Of a DNA stretch of 64,000 bases, positions 51,927 to 59,184 are shown one piece after another. The stretch comes from Patulibacter brassicae. GTDB taxonomy: Bacteria > Actinomycetota > Thermoleophilia > Solirubrobacterales > Solirubrobacteraceae. The number at the start of each line of letters is the position of its first letter. Positions within the stretch are counted from its first letter, which is position 1. The notes beneath the pieces were generated by a model. That model had not been told where the DNA came from, searched no databases, and worked only from the letters and a program-made list of their open reading frames with translations. The translations under genes and the position numbers were made by a program. Location of the stretch: positions 186,001 to 250,000 of the forward strand of contig NZ_JAXAVX010000001.1 in assembly GCF_033949425.1 (NCBI RefSeq), given 5' to 3'.

Positions 51927-52321
51927 GCGCCCGCCTCGGCGTTGCAGCAGCCGGGGACCGAACAGGCAGGGTCGACGCACGGAGCGTTCTCGTCCACCGC
52001 GAGGCCGACCTCAGCCCGTGCGGTGAGCGCCCGCGTCAGGTGCGGGTCAGCAATCTCATAGCGCGTGCGGCGGCCCTCGGGCTCGGTAACCACGATGCCG
52101 CAGTCGTGCAGGCACACCAGACGGTTCGCCACGTTCGAGCGCGGGAGCTTCAGATCCCGAGCTGGCTCTGTCGAGTAAGCCGACCGTTCCAGCCACGACA
52201 TGAGAAGTCGCGACCGCGTCGGGTCGGCCAGGGCGCGGCCCAGTCGGTTCAGTACGAAGGACCGAGTGGCATCGTCACGACAGTCGGTGCAAAGGGCCTC
52301 TGTGTGCCGCAAGCTGGTCAC
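51923..52321 (-). CDS. ArsR/SmtB-family metal-responsive repressor (CmtR-like)
   Basis: A 132-residue winged-helix repressor. Cys residues at the N-terminus (ALCTDCRDD), HTH LGRALADPTRSRLLMSWLER, LKLPRSNVANRLVCLHDCGIV (CLHDCGIV as in CmtR), wing EPEGRRTRYEIADP. The C-terminal tail CVDPACSVPGCC is Cys-rich and likely adds metal ligands. It should release the promoter on Cd/Pb binding. GTG 52321 is 6 nt after TAGGGT (52333-52328), leaderless. Confidence 0.88.
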   Translation of the reverse strand: MTSLRHTEALCTDCRDDATRSFVLNRLGRALADPTRSRLLMSWLERSAYSTEPARDLKLPRSNVANRLVCLHDCGIVVTEPEGRRTRYEIADPHLTRALTARAEVGLAVDENAPCVDPACSVPGCCNAEAGA

Positions 52322-52326
52322 CCACT

Positions 52327-52353
52327 TACCCTAACGGCCGTGCGAACGTTTGG
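52327..52353. promoter_or_regulatory. symmetric divergent promoter, copy 1
   Basis: TACCCTA (52327-52333) supplies -10 TACCCT on the plus strand and TAGGGT on the minus strand, each 6-7 nt from a GTG. The 24 bp at 52330-52353 recur exactly, inverted, at 56142-56165. Confidence 0.65.
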
Positions 52354-52561
52354 TGCTCTGTCCTGTTCTGGTACTTGTGGTGGCGGCGTGACACTCGCGG
52401 TCGACGTCGCGGCGAAGGGAGAGCCGAGAGCCCGATGTAGAGCGGGGAGAATGGGCAGGACGCTCCGTCGCCGCGAACGCTGCGTCGTGACTGCGGCTGC
52501 GCGCCCTCCCGGACGCCCGAGGTGTGCATCCTGCGATGGCCCGGCGGCGACGGCCGCATGA
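52340..52561 (+). pseudogene. degenerate lspA remnant
   Basis: GTG 52340 opens with MRTFGALS, matching the MRTFGVMS start of the lspA at 56155. Later LAVDVAAKG matches LAVDVGTKV. In between the reading frame shifts: the adjacent frame reads LVLVVAA where the intact gene has ALVVAAA. The remaining ~35 codons bear no resemblance to LspA, and all catalytic motifs are missing. It is therefore a frameshifted and truncated copy retaining an intact promoter. A 73-residue Cys/Arg-rich peptide could still be made. Confidence 0.65.
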
Positions 52562-52574
52562 TCATTAGGATGTG
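52555..52574 (+). promoter_or_regulatory. promoter/operator repeat, copy 1 (lspA1 leader)
   Basis: The 20-mer CGCATGATCATTAGGATGTG contains -10 TAGGAT (52566-52571), 6 nt before GTG 52578. It recurs with one mismatch at 53196-53215 before the CadC-like gene, so both are probably under the same metal repressor. Confidence 0.65.
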
Positions 52575-52577
52575 TCG

Positions 52578-52649
52578 GTGACCTGCGCTCACGGACCGCT
52601 TCCGCAGCTTTGCGCCAGCCGGCCTATCGATCGTGGGCCGCAGGCGTGA
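52578..52649 (+). CDS. 23-codon leaderless leader peptide coupled to lspA1
   Basis: GTG 52578 is 6 nt after TAGGAT. The 23-residue ORF contains Cys3 and Cys12 and ends at TGA 52647-52649, overlapping GTG 52646 of lspA1 as GTGA. With two Cys it might sense metal or simply load ribosomes; both are inference. Third example of this architecture in the window. Confidence 0.5.
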   Translation: MTCAHGPLPQLCASRPIDRGPQA

Positions 52650-53176
52650 GTGGGCGAACCCTGGCCCGGCGTCGCTTGGATCTGGTGCTGCGTCGCACGG
52701 CGACGGTCGCGACGGTCACGCTCTTGGTCGATCAGTTGACGAAGCGTGTGCTGCGCGAAGCGATCGGTCGCGGAGAGGTCGTCGGATTCGTGCCTGGGCT
52801 GGACCTCGTGCACTGGCGCAACAGCGGGATTGCGTTCTCGAGCTTCGCTGACAGTCCGCTCATCGTCGGACTCCTCGTCGTCGGCGCGGTTGGGGCGGTC
52901 CTCCTCTGGTTCCTCCATCATGCGGACCTGCCGGGCGCGTGGGTGGGCGCCGGGCTCCTCGTTGGCGGGGCGGTAGGCAATACCGCTGATCGCCTCACGC
53001 TTGGCTCCGTCATCGATTTCCTCCGGGTCACTGGCGGGCCAGCGTTCAATCTCGCCGACGTCGCGATCGTCGCCGGCGCGCTCACCCTCGCGGCCGCGGC
53101 CCGACGAGAGACCCCCTCAACACCGTCTCGGCCGGTACCCGAGCCTCGACGGGCGCCACGCGTCAATCGAAACTGA
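52646..53176 (+). CDS. lspA: lipoprotein signal peptidase (signal peptidase II), copy 1
   Basis: A 176-residue membrane aspartyl protease that cleaves prolipoproteins before the lipidated Cys. Four hydrophobic helices; DQLTK near the N-terminus, WRNSGIAFS, GGAVGNTADRL, catalytic Asp in GSVIDFL and the second in FNLADVAI. GTG 52646 gives the usual N-terminus and overlaps the leader ORF; TTG 52610 is a longer alternative. Its place among metal-resistance genes rather than in an ile-lsp operon indicates accessory status. Confidence 0.88.
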   Translation: MSGRTLARRRLDLVLRRTATVATVTLLVDQLTKRVLREAIGRGEVVGFVPGLDLVHWRNSGIAFSSFADSPLIVGLLVVGAVGAVLLWFLHHADLPGAWVGAGLLVGGAVGNTADRLTLGSVIDFLRVTGGPAFNLADVAIVAGALTLAAAARRETPSTPSRPVPEPRRAPRVNRN

Positions 53177-53195
53177 AGAAAGCTGGAAACTCAGT

Positions 53196-53215
53196 CGCAT
53201 GATCGTTAGGATGTG
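53196..53215 (+). promoter_or_regulatory. promoter/operator repeat, copy 2 (cadC-cadA)
   Basis: CGCATGATCGTTAGGATGTG differs at one base from 52555-52574. Its -10 TAGGAT (53207-53212) is 6 nt before ATG 53219. Probable binding site for the repressor it precedes. Confidence 0.65.
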
Positions 53216-53218
53216 CGC

Positions 53219-53572
53219 ATGACAGATTCGTGCGCGCTCCTCTGCATCGACATGGAGAAGGCCGAGGGCCTGCGTCGCGCGCGGTTGGAGCAGCCCGTGG
53301 CGGAGTCTGTGGCGGCGCTCGCGGCCGCGCTCGGCGAGCCCACGCGGCTCGCGCTGGCCCGCGCGCTGGCCGACGGGGGCGAGCTGTGCGTCTGTGATCT
53401 GTCGTGGATCGTGGAGCGGTCGGAGAAACTCGTCTCCCATCACCTGCGGAAGATGCGGACCGCTGGCGTTGCGCGGTCGCGACGCGACGGCAAGATGGTG
53501 ATGTACGAGATCACCGCCGCCGGCCGCGCGCTCCTCAATGTCCTGCTGCCCGCCGGGCAGGTGCGCGCATGA
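53219..53572 (+). CDS. ArsR/SmtB-family repressor, CadC/CmtR-like
   Basis: A 117-residue metal-sensing repressor. N-terminal Cys pair (DSCALLCIDMEKAEG), the alpha-3 metal site ELCVCDLSWIVERS, HTH EKLVSHHLRKMRTAGVARSRRDGKMVMYEITAAG. N-terminal and alpha-3 Cys together make a CadC-type Cd/Pb/Zn thiolate site. ATG 53219 is leaderless; GTG 53213 is 2 codons further up. The stop overlaps the ATPase start (ATGA), so it controls that gene. Confidence 0.9.
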   Translation: MTDSCALLCIDMEKAEGLRRARLEQPVAESVAALAAALGEPTRLALARALADGGELCVCDLSWIVERSEKLVSHHLRKMRTAGVARSRRDGKMVMYEITAAGRALLNVLLPAGQVRA

Positions 53573-55674
53573 GTGAGTCCAGCAGCGGCAGCGAGCCGAA
53601 GAACGGTGGGGGAGGCCCGGTCGAGTTGCAGGCGTGCGGCTGCACTCCGAAGGCCCCGGAGGCCAACGGCTGCGGCTGCGAGGTCGAGGCGCTGGTGGTG
53701 AAAACGAAGACGATTGTCGACGCGTGCGGCTGCGAGGTTGAAGTCCCGGATCCGGCTGCTCCAGTGCAGCGCCTCTACGAGGTCCGCGAGATCCAACTCG
53801 CCGCCGCGTCCGGCGTCCTGCTCGCCGCCGGTCTGCTGCTCTCGCTGTTGGACGTCAGCACCGCCCCGCGGGTGCTCGTGGTTCTAGCCCTGACCGTCGG
53901 TGGCCTGACGTTCATCCCGCAGTCGGTCCGGGCGCTCTTCCGGGGTCGCCTGTCGGTCGGGACGCTGATGACGATCGCGGCGATCGGTGCGGTGCTGCTC
54001 GGCGAGGTCGCCGAGGCCGCGACACTGGCGTTCCTCTTCTCAATCTCCGAGGCAATGGAGAGCTACGCGATGACCCGCACCCGCCAAGGGCTCCGCGCGC
54101 TCATGGACCTCGTCCCCGACCGCGCGACCGTCCGCCGCGGCGGCGTCGAGCAGACCGTCGACCCCGCCGAGCTCGTAGTCGGTGACGTCCTGGTGGTGAA
54201 GGCCGGGGAGCGGATCGCGACCGACGGAACGATCCGCACCGGCCGCTCCGCTCTGGATCTGTCCGCGATCACCGGGGAGTCCGTCCCGGCCGAGCGCGGC
54301 CCGGGCGACGCGGTCTACGCCGCCGCGATCAACGGGTCCGGCGTGCTCGAGGTCGACGTGACCGCCCGGGCCGGTGAGAACTCGCTCGCCCGCGTGGTGC
54401 GGATCGTCGAGGAGGCGCAGGAGCGCAAGGGCAGCTCGCAGCGCCTCGCCGACCGCATCGCGCGGCCACTCGTGCCCGGCGTCCTCGTCGTCGCGCTGCT
54501 GATCGCCGTGATCGGCTCGCTGGTTTCCGGCGACCCGTCGGAGTGGATCAACCGCGCGCTCGTCGTCCTCGTCGCCGCGTCGCCGTGCGCGTTCGCGATC
54601 GCCGTCCCGGTCACCGTCGTCTCCGCGATCGGGGCCGCCACCCGCTCCGGCGTCCTGATCAAGGGCGGCGCCGCGCTCGAGGCGCTCGCTAGCGTCCGCG
54701 CGGTCGCGTTGGACAAGACCGGCACCCTCACCCGCAACCAACCCCGCGTCATCGACACCCTCACTGCGGCAGGTACAACGCGCGAGGACGTGCTCGCGGT
54801 CGCCGCCGCACTGGAGGCCCGCAGCGATCACCCGCTCGCCGCCGCGATCCTGACCGCCGGCCCTGCCGACCCCGCACCGGCGGGCGACGTCGAAGCGGTC
54901 GCCGGTCACGGGCTGACCGGCACGATCGCGGGCACCGAGGCGCGTCTGGGCAAGCCTGGCTACATCGACGCCGGCCCGCTCGCCGGCGACGTCCAGCGCC
55001 TGCAGGAGCAAGGCGCGACGGTCGTGCTCGTCGAGCGCGACGGGCAGCTCATCGGAGCGGTCGCCGTCCGCGACGAGCTGCGGCCGGAGGCCGTCGAGGC
55101 CGTCGAGCTGCTTCGCGGGGTCGGGGTCCGTCAGGTGGCGATGCTAACCGGCGACAACACCGCCACCGCGACAGGCCTGGCCGGCCAGGCCGGGGTAGAC
55201 CAGGTGCACGCTGAGCTCTTGCCGGAGGACAAGGTCACCGTCGTCGAGCGGATGCAGCTCGAGCATCCGGTCGCGATGGTCGGCGATGGCATCAATGACG
55301 CACCGGCGTTGGCGTCCGCAAGGGTTGGGATCGCGATGGGCGCGATGGGCTCCGACGTCGCCATCGAAGCTGCGGACGTCGCGCTCATGGGCCACGACCT
55401 CCGTGCGCTCCCCGACTCCGTCGCGCACGCCCGGCGGTCCGGACGGATCATGCGTCAGAATCTCGCGTTCTCCGGCGGCCTCCTAGTCGCGCTGGTGCCG
55501 CTGGCCGGCACCGGGGTGCTCGGGCTCGCCGCCGTGGTGGCGATCCACGAGGTCGCCGAGCTCGTCGTCATCGCCAACGGCGTGCGTGCCGCTCGCCGCG
55601 GAGCCTTCGGCCACCCCGACGCCACGACGGCCGTGGATCCGGGTCCGCGGGCGACGCGAGCGCAGCCTGCCTGA
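53569..55674 (+). CDS. P1B-type heavy-metal-translocating ATPase (SPC motif)
   Basis: A 701-residue metal pump. The N-terminus carries three Cys-Gly-Cys motifs (Cys23/25, 35/37, 53/55) instead of a standard HMA domain. Then eight predicted helices: actuator TGESVPAERG, transport motif AASPCAFAI (Ser338-Pro-Cys340, replacing CPC), phosphorylation Asp382 in DKTGTLT, ATP-binding SDHPLAAAI, hinge VAMVGDGINDAPALA, and HEVAEL in the last helix. SPC together with HE in the last helix resembles P1B-4 (Zn/Co/Cd) pumps such as CtpD/CoaT. Confidence 0.9.
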   Translation: MSESSSGSEPKNGGGGPVELQACGCTPKAPEANGCGCEVEALVVKTKTIVDACGCEVEVPDPAAPVQRLYEVREIQLAAASGVLLAAGLLLSLLDVSTAPRVLVVLALTVGGLTFIPQSVRALFRGRLSVGTLMTIAAIGAVLLGEVAEAATLAFLFSISEAMESYAMTRTRQGLRALMDLVPDRATVRRGGVEQTVDPAELVVGDVLVVKAGERIATDGTIRTGRSALDLSAITGESVPAERGPGDAVYAAAINGSGVLEVDVTARAGENSLARVVRIVEEAQERKGSSQRLADRIARPLVPGVLVVALLIAVIGSLVSGDPSEWINRALVVLVAASPCAFAIAVPVTVVSAIGAATRSGVLIKGGAALEALASVRAVALDKTGTLTRNQPRVIDTLTAAGTTREDVLAVAAALEARSDHPLAAAILTAGPADPAPAGDVEAVAGHGLTGTIAGTEARLGKPGYIDAGPLAGDVQRLQEQGATVVLVERDGQLIGAVAVRDELRPEAVEAVELLRGVGVRQVAMLTGDNTATATGLAGQAGVDQVHAELLPEDKVTVVERMQLEHPVAMVGDGINDAPALASARVGIAMGAMGSDVAIEAADVALMGHDLRALPDSVAHARRSGRIMRQNLAFSGGLLVALVPLAGTGVLGLAAVVAIHEVAELVVIANGVRAARRGAFGHPDATTAVDPGPRATRAQPA

Positions 55675-56155
55675 CGAGCTCCGAGACCCCACCACCGTCG
55701 GGCTCGGACTGCTCGCGAAGCCCGGTGAGCAGCAGCACCAGGATGCCGGAGGTGATCGCAACGTCGGCGAGGTTGAAGACCGCGAAGTGCGGCACGGCGA
55801 CGAAGTCGGTCACGTGCCCCTCCAGCAGCCGGTTGCCGAGATTGCCGACCGCCCCGCCCAACAACAGACCACCAGCGACCGGCGACTCCTTCGGCCAGCC
55901 GCGCAGGACCGCCACCGCCAGCACGACCACGAGGAACGAGATGCCCACGTACAGCACCCCGGGCGGCAGGTCCGTCAACGATCCGAACGCGATCCCGCGG
56001 TTGTGCGAGAGCTCGAGGTCGATCCCCAACGGCAACGCGACCGGCAACACCACATCGCTCTCGGCCAGCACCTTCGTTCCAACGTCGACGGCCAGTGCCG
56101 CGGCCGCCACGACCAAAGCCAGGCGCCGGCCCGACATCACGCCAAACGTTCGCAC
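55568..56155 (-). CDS. lspA: lipoprotein signal peptidase, copy 2
   Basis: A 195-residue LspA. The catalytic Asp pair is present in GHVTDFV and FNLADVAI; SHNRGIAFGS and GGAVGNLGNR are the other boxes, the last with Asn where Asp is usual. About 35 residues at the C-terminus extend beyond normal and are antisense to the last 107 bp of the ATPase gene. GTG 56155 is 7 nt after TATCCT (56168-56163), leaderless; ATG 56137 is an internal alternative. Confidence 0.82.
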   Translation of the reverse strand: MRTFGVMSGRRLALVVAAAALAVDVGTKVLAESDVVLPVALPLGIDLELSHNRGIAFGSLTDLPPGVLYVGISFLVVVLAVAVLRGWPKESPVAGGLLLGGAVGNLGNRLLEGHVTDFVAVPHFAVFNLADVAITSGILVLLLTGLREQSEPDGGGVSELVRQAALASPADPDPRPSWRRGGRRLRGERHARRWR

Positions 56156-56168
56156 GGCCGTTAGGATA
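56142..56168. promoter_or_regulatory. symmetric divergent promoter, copy 2
   Basis: TAGGATA (56162-56168) gives -10 TAGGAT to the plus-strand methyltransferase (GTG 56174) and TATCCT to the minus-strand lspA2 (GTG 56155). The 24 bp at 56142-56165 are an exact inverted copy of 52330-52353. Confidence 0.65.
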
Positions 56169-56173
56169 GCCGG

Positions 56174-56887
56174 GTGACCGGTCCGCAGCCCGAAGGGCGA
56201 TCCGCACCCTCGGAAGCTGAATCGGCGGCGCTGCGGCAGCGGCGAACCACGAAGGGTGAGCGGTACGTCCCTGCCGCCGGGCACCGCGCTCTGACGCGCT
56301 TCTACGACCCTGTAATGGCCGCCACGATGCGCGAGCGGACGTTCCGCCGCGCCCTGGTGCGCGCGGCCGTCGTCCCAGGTCCGTCGGTCGTCCTCGACGT
56401 CGGGTGCGGCACGGGATCGCAGGCCATCGCGCTCGCCGACGCCGCGCCGCACGCCACGATCATTGGCATTGACGGCGACCCCGAAGCTCTCGCCCGGGCC
56501 AGAAGCCGAGGGGCCGGTCGATCGATCACGTGGGTAGAGGCGCTCGCCGACGAGCTCCCGATCGAGGACGACGCCGTGGACTGCGTCACCGCATCGCTCC
56601 TGCTCCATCACCTCTCGCCCCTGACTCGGCTGGCCGCGCTGCGGGAACTGCGACGGGTGCTGCGTCCCGGCAGCCGGCTGCACATCGCGGACTGGGGCCG
56701 CCCGCAGGACCCAGCGATGCACCTCGCGTTCCAAGCGATCCGACTGCTCGACGGCCGGGAGAACACCGCCGACCACGCCGCCGGCCGCATCCCACAGATC
56801 ATCCGGGCCGCCGGCTTCTCCGATACCTGGGTCACCCACCGCCTGCGGACCGTGCTGGGCACCCTCGAGATCCTGGAAGCCACATGA
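56174..56887 (+). CDS. class I SAM-dependent methyltransferase
   Basis: A 237-residue methyltransferase: VVLDVGCGTGSQAIALA (motif I), GIDGDPEALARAR (acidic loop), ALADELPIEDDAVDCVTASLLLHHL and LRELRRVLRPGSRLHIADWGRP. It belongs to the UbiE/Methyltransf_11 type. The Cys set typical of ArsM is absent, so arsenite methylation is unlikely; substrate unknown. It is the first gene of a six-gene operon with 4-nt overlaps, and its GTG 56174 is leaderless. Confidence 0.88.
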   Translation: MTGPQPEGRSAPSEAESAALRQRRTTKGERYVPAAGHRALTRFYDPVMAATMRERTFRRALVRAAVVPGPSVVLDVGCGTGSQAIALADAAPHATIIGIDGDPEALARARSRGAGRSITWVEALADELPIEDDAVDCVTASLLLHHLSPLTRLAALRELRRVLRPGSRLHIADWGRPQDPAMHLAFQAIRLLDGRENTADHAAGRIPQIIRAAGFSDTWVTHRLRTVLGTLEILEAT

Positions 56888-57465
56888 GTCGCCGTTCCGC
56901 CGTTCCGCTGCTGCTGTCGCTGATGGCACTCGGGCTCCTGGCGGTCCTCACGTACGCGCTCTTTCGTCCTGACGGCAGCAACACCGGCGCGTCCTTGGAC
57001 GCCAAGGTCGAACGGGGACAGATCGTGCCTGCCGCCGACCCCGACCGCGTGCTGCAAACCCTCGACGGCCAGGCGCCGAAGCGGCTGGCGGACTACCGCG
57101 GCGAGATCGTGATCCTGAACTTCTGGGCCTCGTGGTGCCAACCGTGCGAGGCCGAAGCACCACTCCTCGAGCGCGCGCACCGCCAGCTGCAGCGCACCAA
57201 GGCGGGAACCGTCCTGGGCGTTACCTACAACGACAGCCCCAACGACAGCCGCGGGTTCGTGTCGAAGTACCGGTTGACCTACCCATCACTCCTGGATCCC
57301 GGCACCGACTTCGCACAGCAGTACGGCGTGCGGGCGTTGCCTGAGACGTTCTTCATCGACCGCGAAGGCCGCATCCGCGCGATCGCGCGCGGCGAGTTGA
57401 CCGCCGACTTCCTGGACCGGTCGCTCAAGCGCACCGGCTACACCGGCTCGGGCAGCGCGCGATGA
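56884..57465 (+). CDS. TlpA/ResA-like membrane-anchored thioredoxin
   Basis: A 193-residue extracytoplasmic thiol-disulfide protein. One N-terminal anchor helix (LLLSLMALGLLAVLTYALF). Thioredoxin fold with NFWASWCQPCEAEAPLL (CxxC), YNDSPNDSRGFVSKY and VRALPETFFIDREGRI (cis-Pro). It probably receives electrons from the CcdA encoded next, whose ATG overlaps its stop. Likely role: keeping Cys in envelope or metal-binding proteins reduced. Confidence 0.9.
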   Translation: MSRRSAVPLLLSLMALGLLAVLTYALFRPDGSNTGASLDAKVERGQIVPAADPDRVLQTLDGQAPKRLADYRGEIVILNFWASWCQPCEAEAPLLERAHRQLQRTKAGTVLGVTYNDSPNDSRGFVSKYRLTYPSLLDPGTDFAQQYGVRALPETFFIDREGRIRAIARGELTADFLDRSLKRTGYTGSGSAR

Positions 57466-58211
57466 GCACTGTTAGTCCCACGGTCTTCGCGGCGTTCGCC
57501 GCCGGCGCCTTGTCGTTCGTCTCGCCCTGCGTCCTGCCGCTCGTGCCGGGCTACCTGTCGGTCTTGACCGGCGGGGAAAGTACCCGCCCGAAAAACGAGC
57601 AACGCACCGGCCAGATCCTCGGTCCTGCCGCGCTGTTCTGCATGAGCTTCTCGCTCGTGTTCGTGCTCCTGGGCCTCCTAGCCACCGGCCTGTCGGCGCC
57701 GCTGAGAGGCAGCCGCGACACGCTAGACGTCATCGCCGGCGTTCTGCTGATGACCATGGGCGTCCTCTACGTCCTCACCCCTGTGATCCCGCGCCTCGGA
57801 CGGACGATGCGACCCGAAGTGCTGTTGCGCCGCGCCGGCAACGGCAGCCCGATCATCGCGGGCATGGCATTCGCGATCGCCTGGACCCCGTGCGCGGGCC
57901 CGATCCTCGGCGCGATCCTCACCGCCGCGGCGACACAGTCCGGTGTCGGCGGCGGCGCGTTCCTGCTGCTGGCCTACAGCGCCGGACTCGCCGTCCCATT
58001 CCTCGCCGCCGCGCTGGCACTCGAACGCGTCACGTCCGCCGCCCGGATCCTGCGCGACCACTACGCCCTGATCTCCGCGGTCGGCGGGATCGCGCTCATT
58101 GGCATCGGCTGGCTCGTGCTCAACCACGACATGACCTGGCTGGCGTCCCAGGCCCGCAGCCTCATCGAGACCGTCCATCTCGACGGGGTCCTCCGGATCT
58201 TCGAACGATGA
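57462..58211 (+). CDS. CcdA-type transmembrane thiol-disulfide exchanger
   Basis: A 249-residue membrane protein with six helices. SFVSPCVLPLVPGYLS and AFAIAWTPCAGPILGAIL each contribute one of the two redox Cys in the family's Pro-Cys motifs. It passes electrons from cytoplasmic thioredoxin to an outward-facing partner, here TlpA. It overlaps TlpA by 4 nt. Confidence 0.92.
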   Translation: MSTVSPTVFAAFAAGALSFVSPCVLPLVPGYLSVLTGGESTRPKNEQRTGQILGPAALFCMSFSLVFVLLGLLATGLSAPLRGSRDTLDVIAGVLLMTMGVLYVLTPVIPRLGRTMRPEVLLRRAGNGSPIIAGMAFAIAWTPCAGPILGAILTAAATQSGVGGGAFLLLAYSAGLAVPFLAAALALERVTSAARILRDHYALISAVGGIALIGIGWLVLNHDMTWLASQARSLIETVHLDGVLRIFER

Positions 58212-58252
58212 CCCGGTCGACGATCTCTCATCCCGGAAGGCGGCTCTGACCG

Positions 58253-58540
58253 ATGTGCGCGCAATGCATGGCCGGTGCGGCGACCATCGTCGCCGGCACC
58301 AGCGGCGCCCGTCTCTATCTCGTGAGCCGCGTGTGGACATGGCTGACCCCGACCCGCCTGCGACACATCACCCGAGCCCTGCTCGTCACGGCCGTCGTCG
58401 CCTCCGGACTCCTGGTCTCTGGCAGCACCTCCACGATCACCTCGCAGGATCGACCTACACCGGCCAGCACCGTACCGGCGGAGACGCGCGCCGCCCCGAC
58501 TACGGGATCCCAGGCCGCTAACGACGAGGCTCGGAGATGA
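58253..58540 (+). CDS. small membrane protein with N-terminal CxxC, unknown
   Basis: A 95-residue protein starting MCAQCMAGAATIVAGTSGARLYL. The Cys2-x-x-Cys5 pair precedes a weak hydrophobic stretch, and a second clear helix (ALLVTAVVASGLLVSG) is followed by a Ser/Thr/Pro-rich outer tail. No family was recognised. Position between CcdA and an SCO-like protein, plus 4-nt overlap with the latter, suggests it is a redox or metal partner of this system. Confidence 0.65.
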   Translation: MCAQCMAGAATIVAGTSGARLYLVSRVWTWLTPTRLRHITRALLVTAVVASGLLVSGSTSTITSQDRPTPASTVPAETRAAPTTGSQAANDEARR

Positions 58541-59184
58541 ACCCGCGGGCTTTCCTGGCGCTCTTGGTCTCCGGCGTTGTCGTCCTCGCGGTCCTCGTCG
58601 TCCTGGCCGTAGCACTACCCACGACCGTCACGATCGAGGACGGCATCCAGGCCTCCGGCTCCGCGTACCGCGGCGCCGCACGCGACGGCGGCACCACGCT
58701 CCTGCCGTCCCCCCCGTTTCGCCTACGCGACCAGGACGGCCAGATCCGCACCGTCGAGCAGCTGCGCGGACGGCCGGCGATCGTCACGTTCCTCTACACC
58801 TCGTGCGAAGACACCTCCCCCGCCATCGCCCGCCAGATCGCCTCCGCCCTCGACGACGTTAAGACCCCCGTCTCGACACTGATCATCAGCGTCGACCCGC
58901 AGTACGACGATTCCGAAGCCGCACAGCGCTACCTCAACAAGATGAACCTCCGCGGCCGCGCGTCGTACCTCCTCGGCACCCGCCAACAACTCGAGCCGGT
59001 CTGGGACGCCTACCGCATCCAGCCCCAAGGCGAAGCGTTCGACCACTCCGCCTACGTCCTCGTCCTCGACCACCTAGGACGCCAACGCGTCGCGTGGCCG
59101 GCCGACAAGCTCACCAGCGACGGCCTCGCCCACGACGTAGGCGTCGTCTCGCGCCTCAGCCGCACCGCTACCGGAGCGGGATGA
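58537..59184 (+). CDS. SCO1/SenC-like thioredoxin-fold protein lacking the second Cys
   Basis: A 215-residue membrane-anchored protein with anchor helix LVSGVVVLAVLVVLAVAL. The SCO-like fold is visible as PPFRLRDQDGQIRTVEQLRGRP, VTFLYTSCEDTSPAIA, STLIISVDPQYDDSEAAQRYL and AFDHSAYVLVLDHLGRQ. Canonical SCO proteins have CxxxC plus a distant His for copper. Here the site is CEDTS, so the second Cys is Ser while His is kept. It may act as a single-thiol metal-binding or peroxiredoxin-like protein rather than a copper chaperone. Confidence 0.78.
   Translation: MNPRAFLALLVSGVVVLAVLVVLAVALPTTVTIEDGIQASGSAYRGAARDGGTTLLPSPPFRLRDQDGQIRTVEQLRGRPAIVTFLYTSCEDTSPAIARQIASALDDVKTPVSTLIISVDPQYDDSEAAQRYLNKMNLRGRASYLLGTRQQLEPVWDAYRIQPQGEAFDHSAYVLVLDHLGRQRVAWPADKLTSDGLAHDVGVVSRLSRTATGAG

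Noticed and set aside
53569..55674. Canonical CadA with CPC motif and HMA domain
   Set aside because: The transport site reads SPC and the N-terminus has CGC motifs, so a plain CadA assignment would overstate the evidence.
56174..56887. Arsenite methyltransferase (ArsM) in the metal island
   Set aside because: The conserved arsenic-binding Cys are absent; only ordinary SAM-binding motifs are visible.
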